Below, one piece after another: positions 48,156-60,684 of a stretch of DNA of 64,000 nucleotides; position 1 is the stretch's first letter, and each line of letters begins with the position of its first letter. The translations under genes and the position numbers were made by a program. The notes under the pieces were generated by a model. It was not told the DNA's origin. It made no database searches and worked only from the letters and a program-made list of their open reading frames with translations. Source of the DNA: Rhabdornis inornatus (taxonomy: Eukaryota > Chordata > Aves > Passeriformes > Rhabdornithidae); NCBI GenBank assembly GCA_013397075.1, contig VWZS01000188.1:1-64000 (forward strand), in the 5' to 3' direction.

Positions 48156-50511
48156 TCAAAAACTGTTAAAAAGCAAAGAACATACAGAGCAAATGTATTA
48201 TTGTCTGCTTTGCATTTTGTGAGTTGGAAAAAAAGCATTTTTAAAAAGAAAAGTAACTAGTTACAAATTTAGTAACACAGACTTAAAACAGATACCGATT
48301 AGGAATAATGATCTTATTTATGTCATTATTTCTAAAAGGTTTTAGCATGTGTTTCCACAAAGGATATATTTCTCACTGAAGAATTTAGACCATAAGTTTC
48401 TTAAATGACTTTTGGATTCTTTTGGGATGACCATATATGTGTGGTGTATTTAATCTTGTTTGATTTCCAGGAGAGCCCAAATATTTAGAGAACTATTAAC
48501 TATTCATGCTTTGGCTCTATTACAGTTTGAACAAGGCCAAGACTAGTAGCCATGGCTTTCTTATTTTATAAATCATTTTGTGAAATACATCACTCAAGGC
48601 CTGAGGTTTTTTTATACTGAGTTTTGTCCCTTAGGGAACCTTTCATATGCACTTTATAGGTTCCTGAAAAGAGGGAGATTATACTCAGAAGAAATAGCAG
48701 GCAGCTGTGAGCTATGAGTCTATAATGCCAGTAAAGACATTTGGTGATTTCACAAACCAATAAGCAAAGTCTGAGTGTCTTGAACACTACTCAGACCCTC
48801 CAAATAGTAAGGAGCATTCTGTAATTCAACTCAGTTTTTATTTGGTGTAATATATGGATCAGAGTAAATGATTAATACTGACAGGATGGAGCCCTTTGAT
48901 CTTACAAGAGCTCCTGTATCATCTCCAGGCCAGTAGCACTGAACATTTCATTCCTATTTTCCTCTTCCTTCTCTCTTCTCTTTTCTTGCCCTTCTCACTA
49001 CTCTTCTGCTCTGTCATAGAGTCCTTGCTTCTTTTTCAGAATTTAAACTATTATGGTCTGAATTTCCATTTCTATCTTCATGGAGAAATTACATTAAGAG
49101 TTACTGAACATGGAAATGGCGAAGAGAATGGTCTTTTAAATCTTTTGAGTGAGTTACTAAAGTCTGATAGTAAAAGGCATAAACAAACACTGAATAATGA
49201 TTTACATTAGTTGCAATTCAGATAGTTACTTGATCTGGTGTTAGTAGTGTCTTGACTATAATTTGCTATATTGTGTGAGGAATTAGTATAAAATTGGTTC
49301 ATGCTTGCAAAACTATAATTGCTTCTAACCGTGAGAAGTAACAGCAATGCTGCGACAGCATTGTCTTTTCAGATGAGTGGTCAGAGATGCTTTTTCTCCA
49401 GAGCTTTCCCAAATTCCTCTGAAGTTTGGTGTATTCAGCTGGAATTCTAGGGTAAGAACAGATTTTTTTTATATAAATACACGGTCTTCATACACAGTGC
49501 ATCTTACTTTATCCTTCTTATGGATATGACCTGGAACACCCAGATGCCCTAACCAAGCCAAACATCCTCAGCTTCAGGCAGAATTCAGATTTTCAGGGAA
49601 ATCTCAGGAACATGAACCCATTTTTATGACTCTGATATTTCAACATAATATTCACGTTTGGGATAACATCTGACCAGCACTTAGAGAATTTCTATCAGAT
49701 ATGTGCAGCATGGTTTCTCACATAAAGCATGAACTCAAATCCGCATTTTTGTCAGTTGGGCTCTCAGGAAAAGACAATTGCCTGGTGAACCATTCGAGTA
49801 AAATCTGTTTTCTGACAGCTTTACAGGGAAATTGTGTTTTGCTCTTAAAACTGTTATCAGTAGGACTGTCTGGAGATTTTCCAAGAGAACAGTTTTTTCA
49901 TCTCAAAATGCTGATTCTTCAAGCACGTGTTGATTTCTGACAAGCAGAACAGCGAAGTACTGGAATTATGCTTGTAAGGGAGGTCTCAGTCAGCTGTCTG
50001 GTTGTTCAGCAATGTTAGTGGCTTTGGGAAAAGTCAGGAAACTACTGAGAATTTTCTTTCATTTCAGCAAACAACCACCAGCCAATCCCAGGAGCACCTT
50101 CTCAATAAAAACACTTTTCTTTTTCATTGTTTCTAAACCAAAGTAATGTTGAATTTCATTTTGGCAGTATACAGAAGATCATCTTAATTAGGAGTGATTT
50201 TTTTTTTTTACCTACAGGCCAGCAAAAAGAAAGCATCATGAAATAAAAATGCCTTTTCTTTGGAGCTTTTGTCATCAATCTTTTCATGTCCAGAGCTACA
50301 ATTTTGTATGCTACATCCTTTGAAAAAGATAAAATAATCTCCCTAATCCTCAAAGCATAAATGAGGATAAGGCAAATGTGTATAAAAGGGGAGATCTTTT
50401 GCACATATTCTGATGGGTCAGGTGCAATGAAATTACTGACAGCAAGAGTGAAATTCCTTCATTTGTGTGAGGGAAGAGTCAGACTTCCAAATATCTGATC
50501 GGGAATGGCTC
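48156..50511. other. Unique AT-rich sequence, no gene recognised
   Basis: No transposon recognised. Poly-T at 50198-50209. Short frames (for example 48896-49210) start with a hydrophobic leucine/phenylalanine-rich run but match no family known to me. Confidence 0.5.
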
Positions 50512-51072
50512 AGCATGGCCAGCAGGTGAGGGAGGGGATTTTCCACCTCTGATCTGCTCTCCTGAGTCCCCACCTTGAATGCTGTGAACACTTCTGGTGC
50601 CCCAACATAAGAAGGACATGGAACTGCTGGAGAGAGCCCAGAGGAGGCCACGGAGGTGCTGAGGGCACTGGAGCACCTCCCCTGTGGAGCCAGGCTGGGA
50701 GAGCTGGGGCTGCTCAGCCTGGAGAGGAGAAGGTTGTGTGGAGAGCTCACAGCTCCTTCCAGGGTCTGAGGGGCTGCAGGGAACCAGAGAGGGACAATTC
50801 CTCAGGAACTGCAGTGCCAGGACACAGGGAATGGCTCCCAGTGCCAGAGGGCAGGGCTGGATGGGATCTTGGGAATTAGGAATTGTTCCCTGGCAGGGTG
50901 GGCAGACCCTGGCACAGGGTGCCCAGAGCAGCTGTGGCTGCCCCTGGATCCCTGGCAGTGCCCAAGGCCAGGTTGGACATTGGGGCTTGGAGCAGCCTGG
51001 CACGATGGGAGGTGTCCCTACACAGGGCAGTGGGGGGCACTGGGTAATCCTTTATGATTTTGGAATTCTTTG
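50512..51072 (+). mobile_element. Young CR1 LINE copy, about 560 bp
   Basis: Starts near CATGGCCAGCAGGTGAGG and passes TTCTGGTGCCCCAACATAAG, GAGCTGGGGCTGCTCAGCC, GAGGGACAATTCCTC and GGAATTGTTCCCTGGCAGG. It ends in a diverged TTTTGGAATTCTTTGA tail. It is the same subtype as the minus-strand copy at 7083-7612 and extends about 60 bp further 5'. Frames at 50433-51226 are shadows. Confidence 0.94.
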
Positions 51073-52132
51073 AAGACCTGACTGAAGCGTTGCTCTCTTT
51101 TTCTTTAACTATGGAGGCACATATTTGTAGCAGACCTGAATCTTCCCTACTCTTTCCCCAGGAGGCAATGGAATTTTCTGGGGACACGAATGCTGTGGTC
51201 AGAGATCTCTGATCTGATGAGCACAACAGGCTGGATTTGGGGGAAAAAAATCAGCATCAAGGAAGTCTGCTAATAATGAATCACAGCAACGAATTGCAGT
51301 AACAGCAGGAACAAAATTCTGGAGTGTGCCAGTGAGGCAACTTGAATTACAGAATCAAAATCCTGGAAACTGTGGGAGGACAGGTTCATCCTCTGATTTA
51401 TTTGAGCCTTTAAACAAAAATAATGGAAAAAAATGACAGTTCAAAGTCAGAAGCAACTTGTACGTTAATGTAACTTACATGACAAAGGAGCAACGTTTAG
51501 AGCAGTTCAAAACCAGGAACTGGAAAAAGCAGATTTCTTCTGCTTTCTGACAGTCTTCTATCAATTGCTGCTCTTTAAACACAGAAAATCTCTGTCTTCC
51601 TTCATACCAGTTACGGTTAAGTTTGCAATGGCACAATTTCACAACATCTTTGATGGCTGCTAAGGGAATAGAAAAAATAATAAAGGAGTAGGAAAAGCAG
51701 CTATTAGAGACACTGAAATGAAGGAGAAAGTAAAGGCTCAGCAAGAAATTATGCTATCATAAAATAGTAATGCTTTTGAAAGGCTGGATCTTTTTTTTCT
51801 TTAAAAGTACCTTTAATTCTAAGGTATTTTGCAAACTCCTGTATTGCAGTTGGAGAAATTAAAAAAATAATAAATACCTAAAATGCAGCCATAGTCTTTG
51901 AAATGTCGTGATTATATTTTTTAATGCCTTGACAGTGGTGTTCCAACTTGAAAGAATGTTGGTTTGCAGGAGGATTTTAGATACTTGAATTCAGTTGCTA
52001 GTGAAGTATATCTATTGGTACGGAGTTTCACAATAGTGGCCACTTGGTAAATCTGAAGGCTTTCTGCAGTACGAGGGTGAAATGCACTCTTGATGCCTCT
52101 TTCAGGCTTACCTAGCCACAGAGGCCAGACAA
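51073..52132. other. Unique sequence, no gene recognised
   Basis: About 1 kb. An 89-codon minus-strand frame (51475-51744) shows no recognisable domain. Nothing else stands out. Confidence 0.45.
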
Positions 52133-52490
52133 TGTTAAAAGGATAAAAGCGGATATATTTAATGAAGGGTCTTCAGGTACATTAAGGGCAGAGGAAGCCT
52201 CCCAAGGGGCTACATCTAAGATGGACGATGGTCACAAGATTTTCAGACAGACACAAGTCTGGTCTGTTGACATACCAGGGGTCAATCCTCCAATTACAGC
52301 TTCAGGTAATGAAGGTGTATTCCCCCGGTTTTGCTCCCCCCAATATACTTTTTTTTATACTTTTCAGGGCCTGAGGCTGTAGGGTGTCCTTGAGTTTCAG
52401 GCCTAGAGGGATTTTTTTTTTCTGACCAAAATGTGTAGACAATAGCAAACACTGTATATGGAGTTTAGAGTTATGCACTAATGCAGAACA
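52133..52490 (-). mobile_element. Probable ERVL-type LTR fragment
   Basis: The plus strand begins TGTTAAAAGG and ends GCAGAACA, which gives TGTT/AACA inverted termini. Internal words such as GGCAGAGGAAGCCTCCC and GATGGACGATGGTCAC are, to my recollection, of the kind found in avian ERVL LTRs; on the minus strand an ATTAAA-type signal lies near 52158. A T-rich TTTTTTTTATACTTTTC section follows. No target-site duplication is seen. Confidence 0.45.
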
Positions 52491-55400
52491 GAATTCGAAA
52501 AATATAAAGGCTAATATCATAAGGCATCACTCTAAACCAAAAAAAGGCAAAAAAATGTTACAAGGCAATTTATATTGGGCAATTTTGCAGAAAAGCTGGA
52601 CAAAGGTAATTGCAGGGGAGAATTTATTCTCTCACTCTGCTCCGGTCTGAGAGAGGAATTTGTACATGCAAAACTGAAACTTCATATTCAGTTACTCTGC
52701 AGAGAATAAGAAATGTTAAGATAAAAGATGAAACCTTCCTCCTAAGCCAAAGTGGATCTGTAGAGAGCCTCTATTACATATTCTGTACTTGTCCCAAATA
52801 CAGAGTTCTTTAGGAAGGAAAGATACGGCTTGGACTTTCAAAATTGAAACAAGTACTCATGTGGGACTCAGGATATGGAGCAGGATCTCACTAGAGGCAT
52901 CAGTGGAAGGTCTGTGTTTGAAAAAGCTCAAACTACACAGACACTGATGCTAATTCTGAAGTCACATCTGAATGATTGCAAAATCAAGAAAAAATGGTCT
53001 AGGCTGGGACAGTGATTGCTTGGTGTTAAAGATTGACTCTTCACTTGTTACATAAAACTGTCTCTGGTTTGATGTGAGGTTCTACATTTTCATTGAGAAG
53101 CAAATTCTGTGTGCAAATGTTTGTTTTGATTTTATGAAATTGTTAATGTGGGCATTAAAATTCAAGCAGTTGGATACATAAGCAAATTTTTTTGTCCAAT
53201 TATTAAAAATGTAATGCTCGATATCATGTGTTTTTAAAGTAAAAACAAAAGACTGAATACTGGGTTTATCAATGATTTAATTTAATACATTAATAAGTAC
53301 AATATATTCTCTCTGCCTCTATGTGACATAAATGTGTTCAATTCATGAATTGCACATACATAAAAGCTACACATAAATAGATCTTAAATTTCAACTCAAC
53401 ATGAATCTTTTGAGTTATTTATCTTCAGTGACACTTCATTGTCAAAATGTATAAATCAAATAATTTCAGGTTAATCTAGGATTTAGTCTTCAGTATTTGA
53501 ATGCCTTGAATATCAGAGTAATAGTGCACCGGTGTTAAAAAAGAAGAGATATTAAATCAAAAGCAAGGGCTGTGAGCAATGAAATGTATCCTAGATTGCT
53601 AAAAGTTATTTAATTATGCTTTTGTTTTATGCCTTGAAAACAAGTCCATAGATTTTAAGCATCCATCCCAAAAAGGTCAAGGTAAATGGGAACTTAGATG
53701 GATCTTTTCCATGGGTTTAATTTCCTTAGACAAAATCACATTTCCTGTACACAGTGAGAATGAGAACAATTTTTTTTAGTAGGTCAGTGATATTAGAAGG
53801 AAATGCAAATGCACAGCTAAACTGCATAACACAAATCCTGCTGCTGTTTACTCTCTTGGGCATTACTCTGTGCTTGGTATAATATTTTTCTAACATTTTA
53901 TGAAGTTTTCAATTAAATATTAATGCAACTTCTTAAAAGAGAAACAAAGATTTATAACCCTGAAGTGAAAGAGAGAGGATAGGAGAATTGATAGTGCAGT
54001 TGGGCAGGAGAATTCTGCAGGAGCTCTGAACACTTTTCTCATTTATTTGAGAAGCTAAATATGTTGTATAAAGCAAAATATGGATATGTATTAGATATGC
54101 TCTAATTGCACGTGGTGCATGTTCACATGTTGTAAATTAGGATCTTTCCACTTCGGCAACAAACCATGAGCTGTATCACTGCTTTATTTTTAAATACTTC
54201 CTCACTGTTCGTTTCAAATCCTTACATTTGAATACGTTAAACAGGGGGAGAAAACCCAATTAAATTAGAACCACAAGTTAAGGCAGCTAATATATTTTTT
54301 TGAGTTTTAAAATTCAATTGAACTTGTAATAAATAATTCACTTAAGCAGCGTGAAAGGGAAGTGATAACCACTGCTGCCTGTTGGCAAGATCAGGGCTGT
54401 GTGTGCCTGATTCAACAGCACCACGCGCAGTGCCTCATGTATATGGAACAGACTGCAACCTTTGCCAGCTTACTTGGGGGAGTGAGGAATGTTTAAGATT
54501 CTGCATACTCCTAGTCAAGGTTACCAGAAGGCAAAAGACGTGTTCTGAACCTGAGGTCAAATTCATAAGGAAAAAAAAAGCACAAAGAGAAGACCTATAA
54601 TTTGTGAGGTCCTTTTGTATTCCATTGCAAAGAGATGAAGGGCAGGATTCTGGGATTGTGTCACTCTGGACTTCTTCAATATTTTAGTTTTTCTGCCCAC
54701 TTAAAAAATATCAGGCTAGGAAAATATGTCAGGACAACGGAAAGGAATTAATCAGCAGGGCTGATGCTTAAGATGCAGCAATGTGAAAAATGTGTCATGG
54801 CTGTAGGTCAGATTGAGGCAATGCACAGGGAAGTCCTGGGAGCTTTGCTAATGAGCTGCACTTCTGTCTGCTAGCATTTCTCCCTGTTTATCCTTGCTAC
54901 TTATTTATGCCTTGTTCTCTTGTTCCACAGCTTTCCAGTCACACAGGGATGAGCACAGAAAGAAAATTCTGTTCATTCACAGCCACATATTCCCTGTTAC
55001 GCCCTCAAGGTAACTGGAGAAGGGTGAACACTTGTCTGTTGTGTGTCTCTTCCATCCTGATTTGTTATTTATTTCATGCTGGCCTGGGTCAAATGATCAG
55101 TGAGAAGGTGTGTTGGCTCCTTGAGATGTAAGTGCCACAGGACAGTGGTAGAACCTGAACTGATCTGACACAGGACCACCAAATCCATTTTAATGGGCAA
55201 TTACCTATGCCTGAATCAGCACTTTCTCACAGCATAAGAGAAGGAAGTACTGAAAGTAAAACATTTCTTAGATACTTATGTTCAGATATGTTCCAATAAA
55301 TAGTGGCAGTCATCAGATTTGAGTATTTTCTGTTTGAAAAATTTTAATATTACATTATTTCCTCAAGTAAAGGCACAGGAGGAAGAGAATAGCTGATGGC

Positions 55401-56141
55401 ACTACCTTCTTTCTAGCCCAAGGAAAGAAGAAACCACATGAAAAATACAGTGTAAAACTGGTGATTGAAATGGCAGGAGAGCATCCCTGTATGCTCAGTT
55501 CAGGGACAAAGAGGAAAGGGGACATTATGCACTGAGACCATGCAGAAATTTATCATGGAATGGAATGGAATTAGTTTAAAGAACAGGCCTAGAATCACAC
55601 TCACAAGCAGAAAACATCACTGTTTCTCCGTCCAGTGATTTTTCTGTGGAGTCTTTTAATGGTTTTGGAAAAAACAAAACCGATTAAAGTCCTATTAAAT
55701 GCAAGTGCTGGTGGAATAGCCAAGTGTTTGAGACAGTGCTTCCCTGAGAGCAGGATGTCAGGAGGGAGCAGAGCTGGCGATCTGGCAGCCAGTGCAACAA
55801 GCAGCAGTTCCTGACACAGTAGAAAAAACATTCACTCCTCTGTCTTTGCTGAAAAATATCAGAGGAGCATCAGCCACACCACATGTTAGCAAGTCATGCC
55901 CAGATCCAGTCCCAGGCTTGGAATGGAAACAAGACTGCTTCCAGGGATGAGAAGATGGTTCACTTGTTAGTGTCTCTTTAACGTTTTGACCCTTACAGGC
56001 AAAGCCTACTATTGTAAAGTTTATTTTTGCTTCTGTAGAGAGGAAAAAAATTGGTTGAGCAGTACAGCTGACAGCAAGACTGTCATTTTTAAAATTAGGT
56101 TTTAATGAATATGAGTTTCAGAAGAAGAGAGCAGAGTAGGT

Positions 56142-56187
56142 CCCATCTGCTTCCCTCTGGACTGCAGCATGAAAGGGAACAGATGGG
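56142..56187. repeat. Hairpin, 14-bp stem with one bulge
   Basis: Left arm CCCATCTGCTTCCCT (56142-56156) pairs with AGGGAACAGATGGG (56174-56187) over 14 bp with one bulged C. The loop is 17 nt. GC content is well above the local average. Confidence 0.8.
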
Positions 56188-58182
56188 CACAAGTGATGCC
56201 AGAATGGCTGGGAGAGGCTAGACAGCTCCACAGTCTTATTCTGTGTTATCCTCAGCCACTCTAGGATCTTATCCCTATATCCAGCTTACAGTGCACTGCT
56301 GCAGTGGGATATGGGGGAATGGTGCCTATCATTGAATGAGGAGAGAACATGCTACAAATATAATTCCACAACATTCAGCTGCAGCTCTGGTGCCAGTTTG
56401 GTTGATAATTCTAGTTTTCCCTCTTGCTTTGTCCTGGAGTCCTGCACACTGTTACATCCTGAATAGTCAGGAGGAAGCAATATCATGCTTCCTGCACAGA
56501 TATGCAGAAGGGAATGCTCTAGAATAAGCATTTAGCTTCCAAAATCAATGTCACCATGGTGTATCTTCAAATTAGGTTGTGATTTTACTCTTTGTAAATG
56601 TAGAGTCCTTCTAATACACGGGATTTATCATACCCAGCTCTGGAATGGGGTAAAATTGGGGTGCAAAAGTCATGCTTAGATGTTGTGTGTTGCATGCTGT
56701 AAAAAGCCCTGTAATAGTAAGATTGTGGCATATGGTCATATCTGTGCCTGAGGTTTGGTCATGGAAATGTGGGTTGAGGAAGCAGAAACACTGAAACTGC
56801 CACTGAAACTTTTCTTAAATTTATATACACTCTGTTTTACAGTTGATGGCTGCTAATTTATTTGAGCTTGCAGTATTTAGCCTTTCTTAACAACGATTAG
56901 TGATTGGTAACATTTTCTTAATGTGTCACAGCCTTCCACAGTGCTCACACCTTCCTTTTGAAACCAGGCAGTTCCTTTTTTCTAATATTGTGTTATAGTC
57001 CATAATGTACAAAAGGCAGCTAATGCAATCAATTTTTATTACTTTAACATATATTCTTAAAAGCATCTCATAAATCTCTTGCATCTCTGGTGCTTTTCCT
57101 GGCTCTGTACAGTGCAAAGTGGTTAAAGTACAGCTTTAAGTAAGATTACTCAGTAATGGTGGCCCTGGCTACAGCACAAAGCTGATTTTTAACTTGTTCT
57201 TTGATCTTTGTACTCCAGTTAGCATTTCAGTCCATACCTGTTCAAATTAGCAATTTAAACTGTTGATACTGTTGATTACAGTGTGGGCAAACTCCTTGTT
57301 AAGCACTCAAAGGCAAGCCTGATGGATTAGAGGCCATTCCAGTTTTCTTTGTTTTTGTCCCATTGTGTTCACTTTCCCTATATCTTTATGTTAAGAATTT
57401 TGTCATAGGACTCTATGTGTGCATTGCAAAAGACCATGCTAGAGTTTGCACGGTAAGAGCTGCAGAAGTGTCAGAAAATCCCCTCTGTATCTTTCACGTC
57501 TTCAAATAAAAAAGACTGTTGAGTCTTTTGACAGTACATATATTGAAATATATTTATTTCAATACTCAGCAAAAGAATTGTTTCAAGTATAATTTATTCT
57601 ATGAAAAAAAGGAGGAAAACCATCATCAGTGTTTCATGCAATGCTTTCTGGGTTGTTTCACAATCCATATTTTCTCACATGTCTTAGGGAAAGCAGAAGT
57701 AGAGTTGGGAGAGAAAAATAATTTAACACTTAACAAGTGGTCCATGATCTATATTTTTATATCTGGATATGCAAGAAGTTGTTTTCTGATAAGATTTCTA
57801 TTATATCAGTGCACCTTGATATTTTGGAAAAAATATAAATGGGACACCATATCCTTGGAACCAATGGGCAGCTCCAATCATTTTGCTTCTTGTCTTTTCT
57901 GTGTTGTGAAGTCAGTGTTTTACACTTTGGTTGCCTCAAGGTCCACATATACTTCAGGGTTTCAATGAACTAGCAGTACACTAGTGTAGAAAAATAACCC
58001 TTCTGGGCTTTTGCCATGAAAAATGGGAAGTCAGTCTTTGAACATTGACTAAAATCTCATTACTTTGGTGGCAAATGAGGCATGAAACATATTGTCAAAA
58101 ATATAGAGCCCAAAACACAGTGGCATGAAATATTTTATCTTCATGGACTGTACTACAAAAGATTTGAACTCTAAATCAGACA

Positions 58183-58198
58183 GTGCACTTAAGTGCAC
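58183..58198. repeat. 16-bp perfect palindrome
   Basis: GTGCACTTAAGTGCAC is self-complementary over all 16 bases. It contains overlapping CACTTAA and TTAAGTG words, the core bound by NK2-class homeodomain proteins. Binding is inference. Confidence 0.85.
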
Positions 58199-58554
58199 AG
58201 CATCATCCATCAAGCACTCAGCGTTCATTGAAAAATTTATCCATGATGGAAGCTTTAATGAAGTTCTGTAATTTCTCTCAGCCTCAGAAAACTATTATTT
58301 CAGCTGGATGAAGGCATAAATCTACAAGCAGCACTTCAATACTGGCCTTGCTCAAGGCTTAGACTATTGACTTTATGGTAAGAATTTCATGGTAATCGTT
58401 CATGTCCTACTCATTCCTGTCTGGATGGCAGGTGTGGCATATCAGCCTGCTGTTCCCAGACATGGGTGATGGCAAAGAAGTGAAGTTGCAAAAGGGAAAC
58501 TGAAAAGACAGCCTTGGCATGGCATTCTGAAGTATTCCTGAAGTATTTGGGCAG

Positions 58555-59346
58555 GAGTGTGGACCTGCTGGAGGGCAAGAAGGCTCTGCAGAGGGATCTG
58601 GACAGGCTGGATCCATGGGATGATGCCAGTGGTGTGAGGGACAATGGGGACAAGTGCCAGGTCCTGCCTGGCATCACAGCAACTCTGTGAGTGCTCCAGG
58701 CCAAGGCAGAGGGGCTGAAAAGCTGCTGGTGGGAAAGGCCTGGGGGTGCTGGTGACAAGGGCTGGACATGAGGGGCTGACTGTCCCAGCCATGGTGTGGC
58801 CTGAAGGACCAGGGCACCCTGTCCTGGGGGCACAGCTGGGGGACCTCGAGGGCTCTGTCCTGTTCTGGGCCCTCGTGGCCAGAGAGACATGGAGGGGCTG
58901 GAGCATGTCCAGAGAAGGGAACAGAGCTGGGGAAGGGAATGGAGCCCCAGGAGAGGCTGAGGAAGCTGGGAAGGGGCTCAGCCTGGAGAAAAGGAGGCTC
59001 AGGGGGGCCCTTGTGACTCTGCACAACTCCCTGACAGGAGGGGACAGCCGGGGGGGTCGGGCTCTGCTCCAGGGAACAGGGACAGGAGGAGAGGGAACAG
59101 CCTCAGGCTGGCCAGGGGAGCCTCAGGGCGGACACCAGCAGGAATTTCCCCATGGAAAGGGTGCTCAGGGATTGGCAGGGGCTGCCCAGGGAGGTTTGGA
59201 GTGCCCATCACTGGAGGTGTTCCAGGAAGGGCTGGAGGTGGCACTCAGAGCTCTGGGCTGGGGACAAGGTGGGGATGGGGCACAGCTGGGACTCCATGGG
59301 CTGGGAGGGCTTTTCCAGCCTCAGTGATCCTGGGATTCTGGGATTT
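58555..59346 (+). mobile_element. Longest CR1 LINE copy, about 790 bp, second type
   Basis: Runs from GTGTGGACCTGCTGGAGGGC through GGACAGGCTGGATCC, GGCCAGAGAGACATGG, GAAAAGGAGGCTCAGG, CACAACTCCCTGACAGG, GGAATTTCCCCATGG and GAGCTCTGGGCTGGGG to TTTTCCAGCC and a GATCCTGGGATTCTGGGATT tail. It is the same type as the minus-strand copy at 25702-26055, extended by about 430 bp at the 5' side. Frames on both strands (58411-59448), including one of 193 codons, are shadows; no reverse transcriptase motif is present. Confidence 0.94.
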
Positions 59347-60511
59347 ACTCTTGTTTTCCCTTTGATCTGCACAGCAGAGCAGAATTCTGTCAGTAGGTGG
59401 CTGAACAAACTTAACAGAACAACTCTTTTTGTTCTATTAAATATTTAACTGTTGTGGCTCTGGGAAAGAAGTATTCGTAGTCAGATGTTGAAATAGCCAA
59501 GGGATCAATATAAACAACGGTAAAAAATTAATTATGTAAGGACAGTACACTTTGAAGAAGATTGTTTTATCAAAACACCCTCATCTCTGTAGGTGAGCAG
59601 TCAGATTTACCTCAACCATACACATGTAATACTCAGCAGCTCCCAGAAAATCACACCACCTTACAAGCATAGTGTTGATTTTTTTTCAGTGTTGAAATTG
59701 ACTGTGTTGGGATATGGGAATCAGAAATCAATGTAAAATACATGAGGCCTGGAAAGATGGCATTCTGAACTTGCAGAATGATAATAATGTACAATGCATA
59801 ATGCCATTTCGCTGTCATGATAAGGAAATAATCTTTTTAACTGTCTTCAAATATGTGTTGCTATTTCTCTGTGCTCTTGCTACTCTTCACATTTTTCCTC
59901 AATGATCATGCATTAAATTTTAAGGGAAAATAGTGTAGATGTCAGGCAAAGCAACTGCAGCCAGCACACACAGTGACTTACCAAACCCACAAAATAAACT
60001 GAATTGCAGAAGAATGGAATAAGAGGATTGTGGTTAGAATACAAAGTTGCAACTTTCTGTTGTTTTGAAAACTGAAATTATTTTTTATTTAAAAACTGCA
60101 CAATTTGGCCACTGTATATAATCCTTAAGTGAACCCACAGTTGTTTAATATTCAAGACCAACAAAGCAACCAACTAAAAAAAAAAAAAAAGAAAATTTGT
60201 GTTCTACAAGGGGCTTCATGCTACATAATTTAAGGAGTGTTTAATTAAAATATATCCACTTCCATTATAAATAAGAACTGATCTGTAAGCTTTAAAAAAG
60301 ATTTAACAAATAGTCATAACTGAAAAAAATATATTGCATGCTCCATAATAGAGTATTGCTTTGTACAGGAAAATGTTATGCTTTTAAGGCCTGGTGTTGT
60401 CAGAGTGCTGGATTTTTCCATTTCTTCTTATCTGTGTGAAGGCTCAGGATCATCATTTAGACTGTGACTGTTTTACAAAACTATTACATATATTTTATGT
60501 ATTTTCTGTGT
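59347..60511. other. Unique AT-rich sequence, no gene recognised
   Basis: No gene recognised. A 15-base A run lies near 60177-60191. Confidence 0.45.
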
Positions 60512-60684
60512 TTGCCCAGAGCAGCTGGGGCTGCCCCTGGATCCCTGGCAGTGCCCAAGACCAGGTTGGACATTGGGGCTTGGAGCAACCTGGGACAGTG
60601 GAAGGTGTCCGTGTCCCTGGCAGGGGTGGCACTGGGTGGGATTTAAAGTCCCTTCAAACCGAAGTAATTCTGTGCTTCTGTGAT
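60512..60684 (+). mobile_element. Young CR1 LINE 3' end, about 170 bp
   Basis: Begins at TTGCCCAGAGCAGCTGGGG and continues through CTGGATCCCTGGCAGTGCC and GGACATTGGGGCTTGGAGC to CCCTTCAAACCGAAGTAATT and a TCTGTGCTTCTGTGAT tail. Same 3' module as the copies at 7.1, 11.4, 37.3, 39.4, 45.0 and 50.5 kb, with one of the best-kept octamer tails. Confidence 0.93.

Larger units (their letters stand above)
52491..58554. other. Long unique AT-rich stretch, no gene recognised
   Basis: About 6 kb without recognised transposons. It contains a candidate 79-bp exon with good splice sites (54931-55009), a bulged hairpin (56142-56187), a 16-bp palindrome (58183-58198) and a three-unit (TGGAA) run near 55557. 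The 149-codon frame at 57519-57968 has no recognisable domain and is probably chance. Confidence 0.5.

Noticed and set aside
57519..57968. 149-codon open frame in unique DNA
   Set aside because: AT-rich codon composition rich in Phe, Ile, Lys and Tyr, no recognisable domain, and no splice-site or promoter support.
58746..59327. 193-codon plus-strand open frame
   Set aside because: It lies wholly inside a CR1 3' end and has glycine/arginine-rich shadow composition with no domain.
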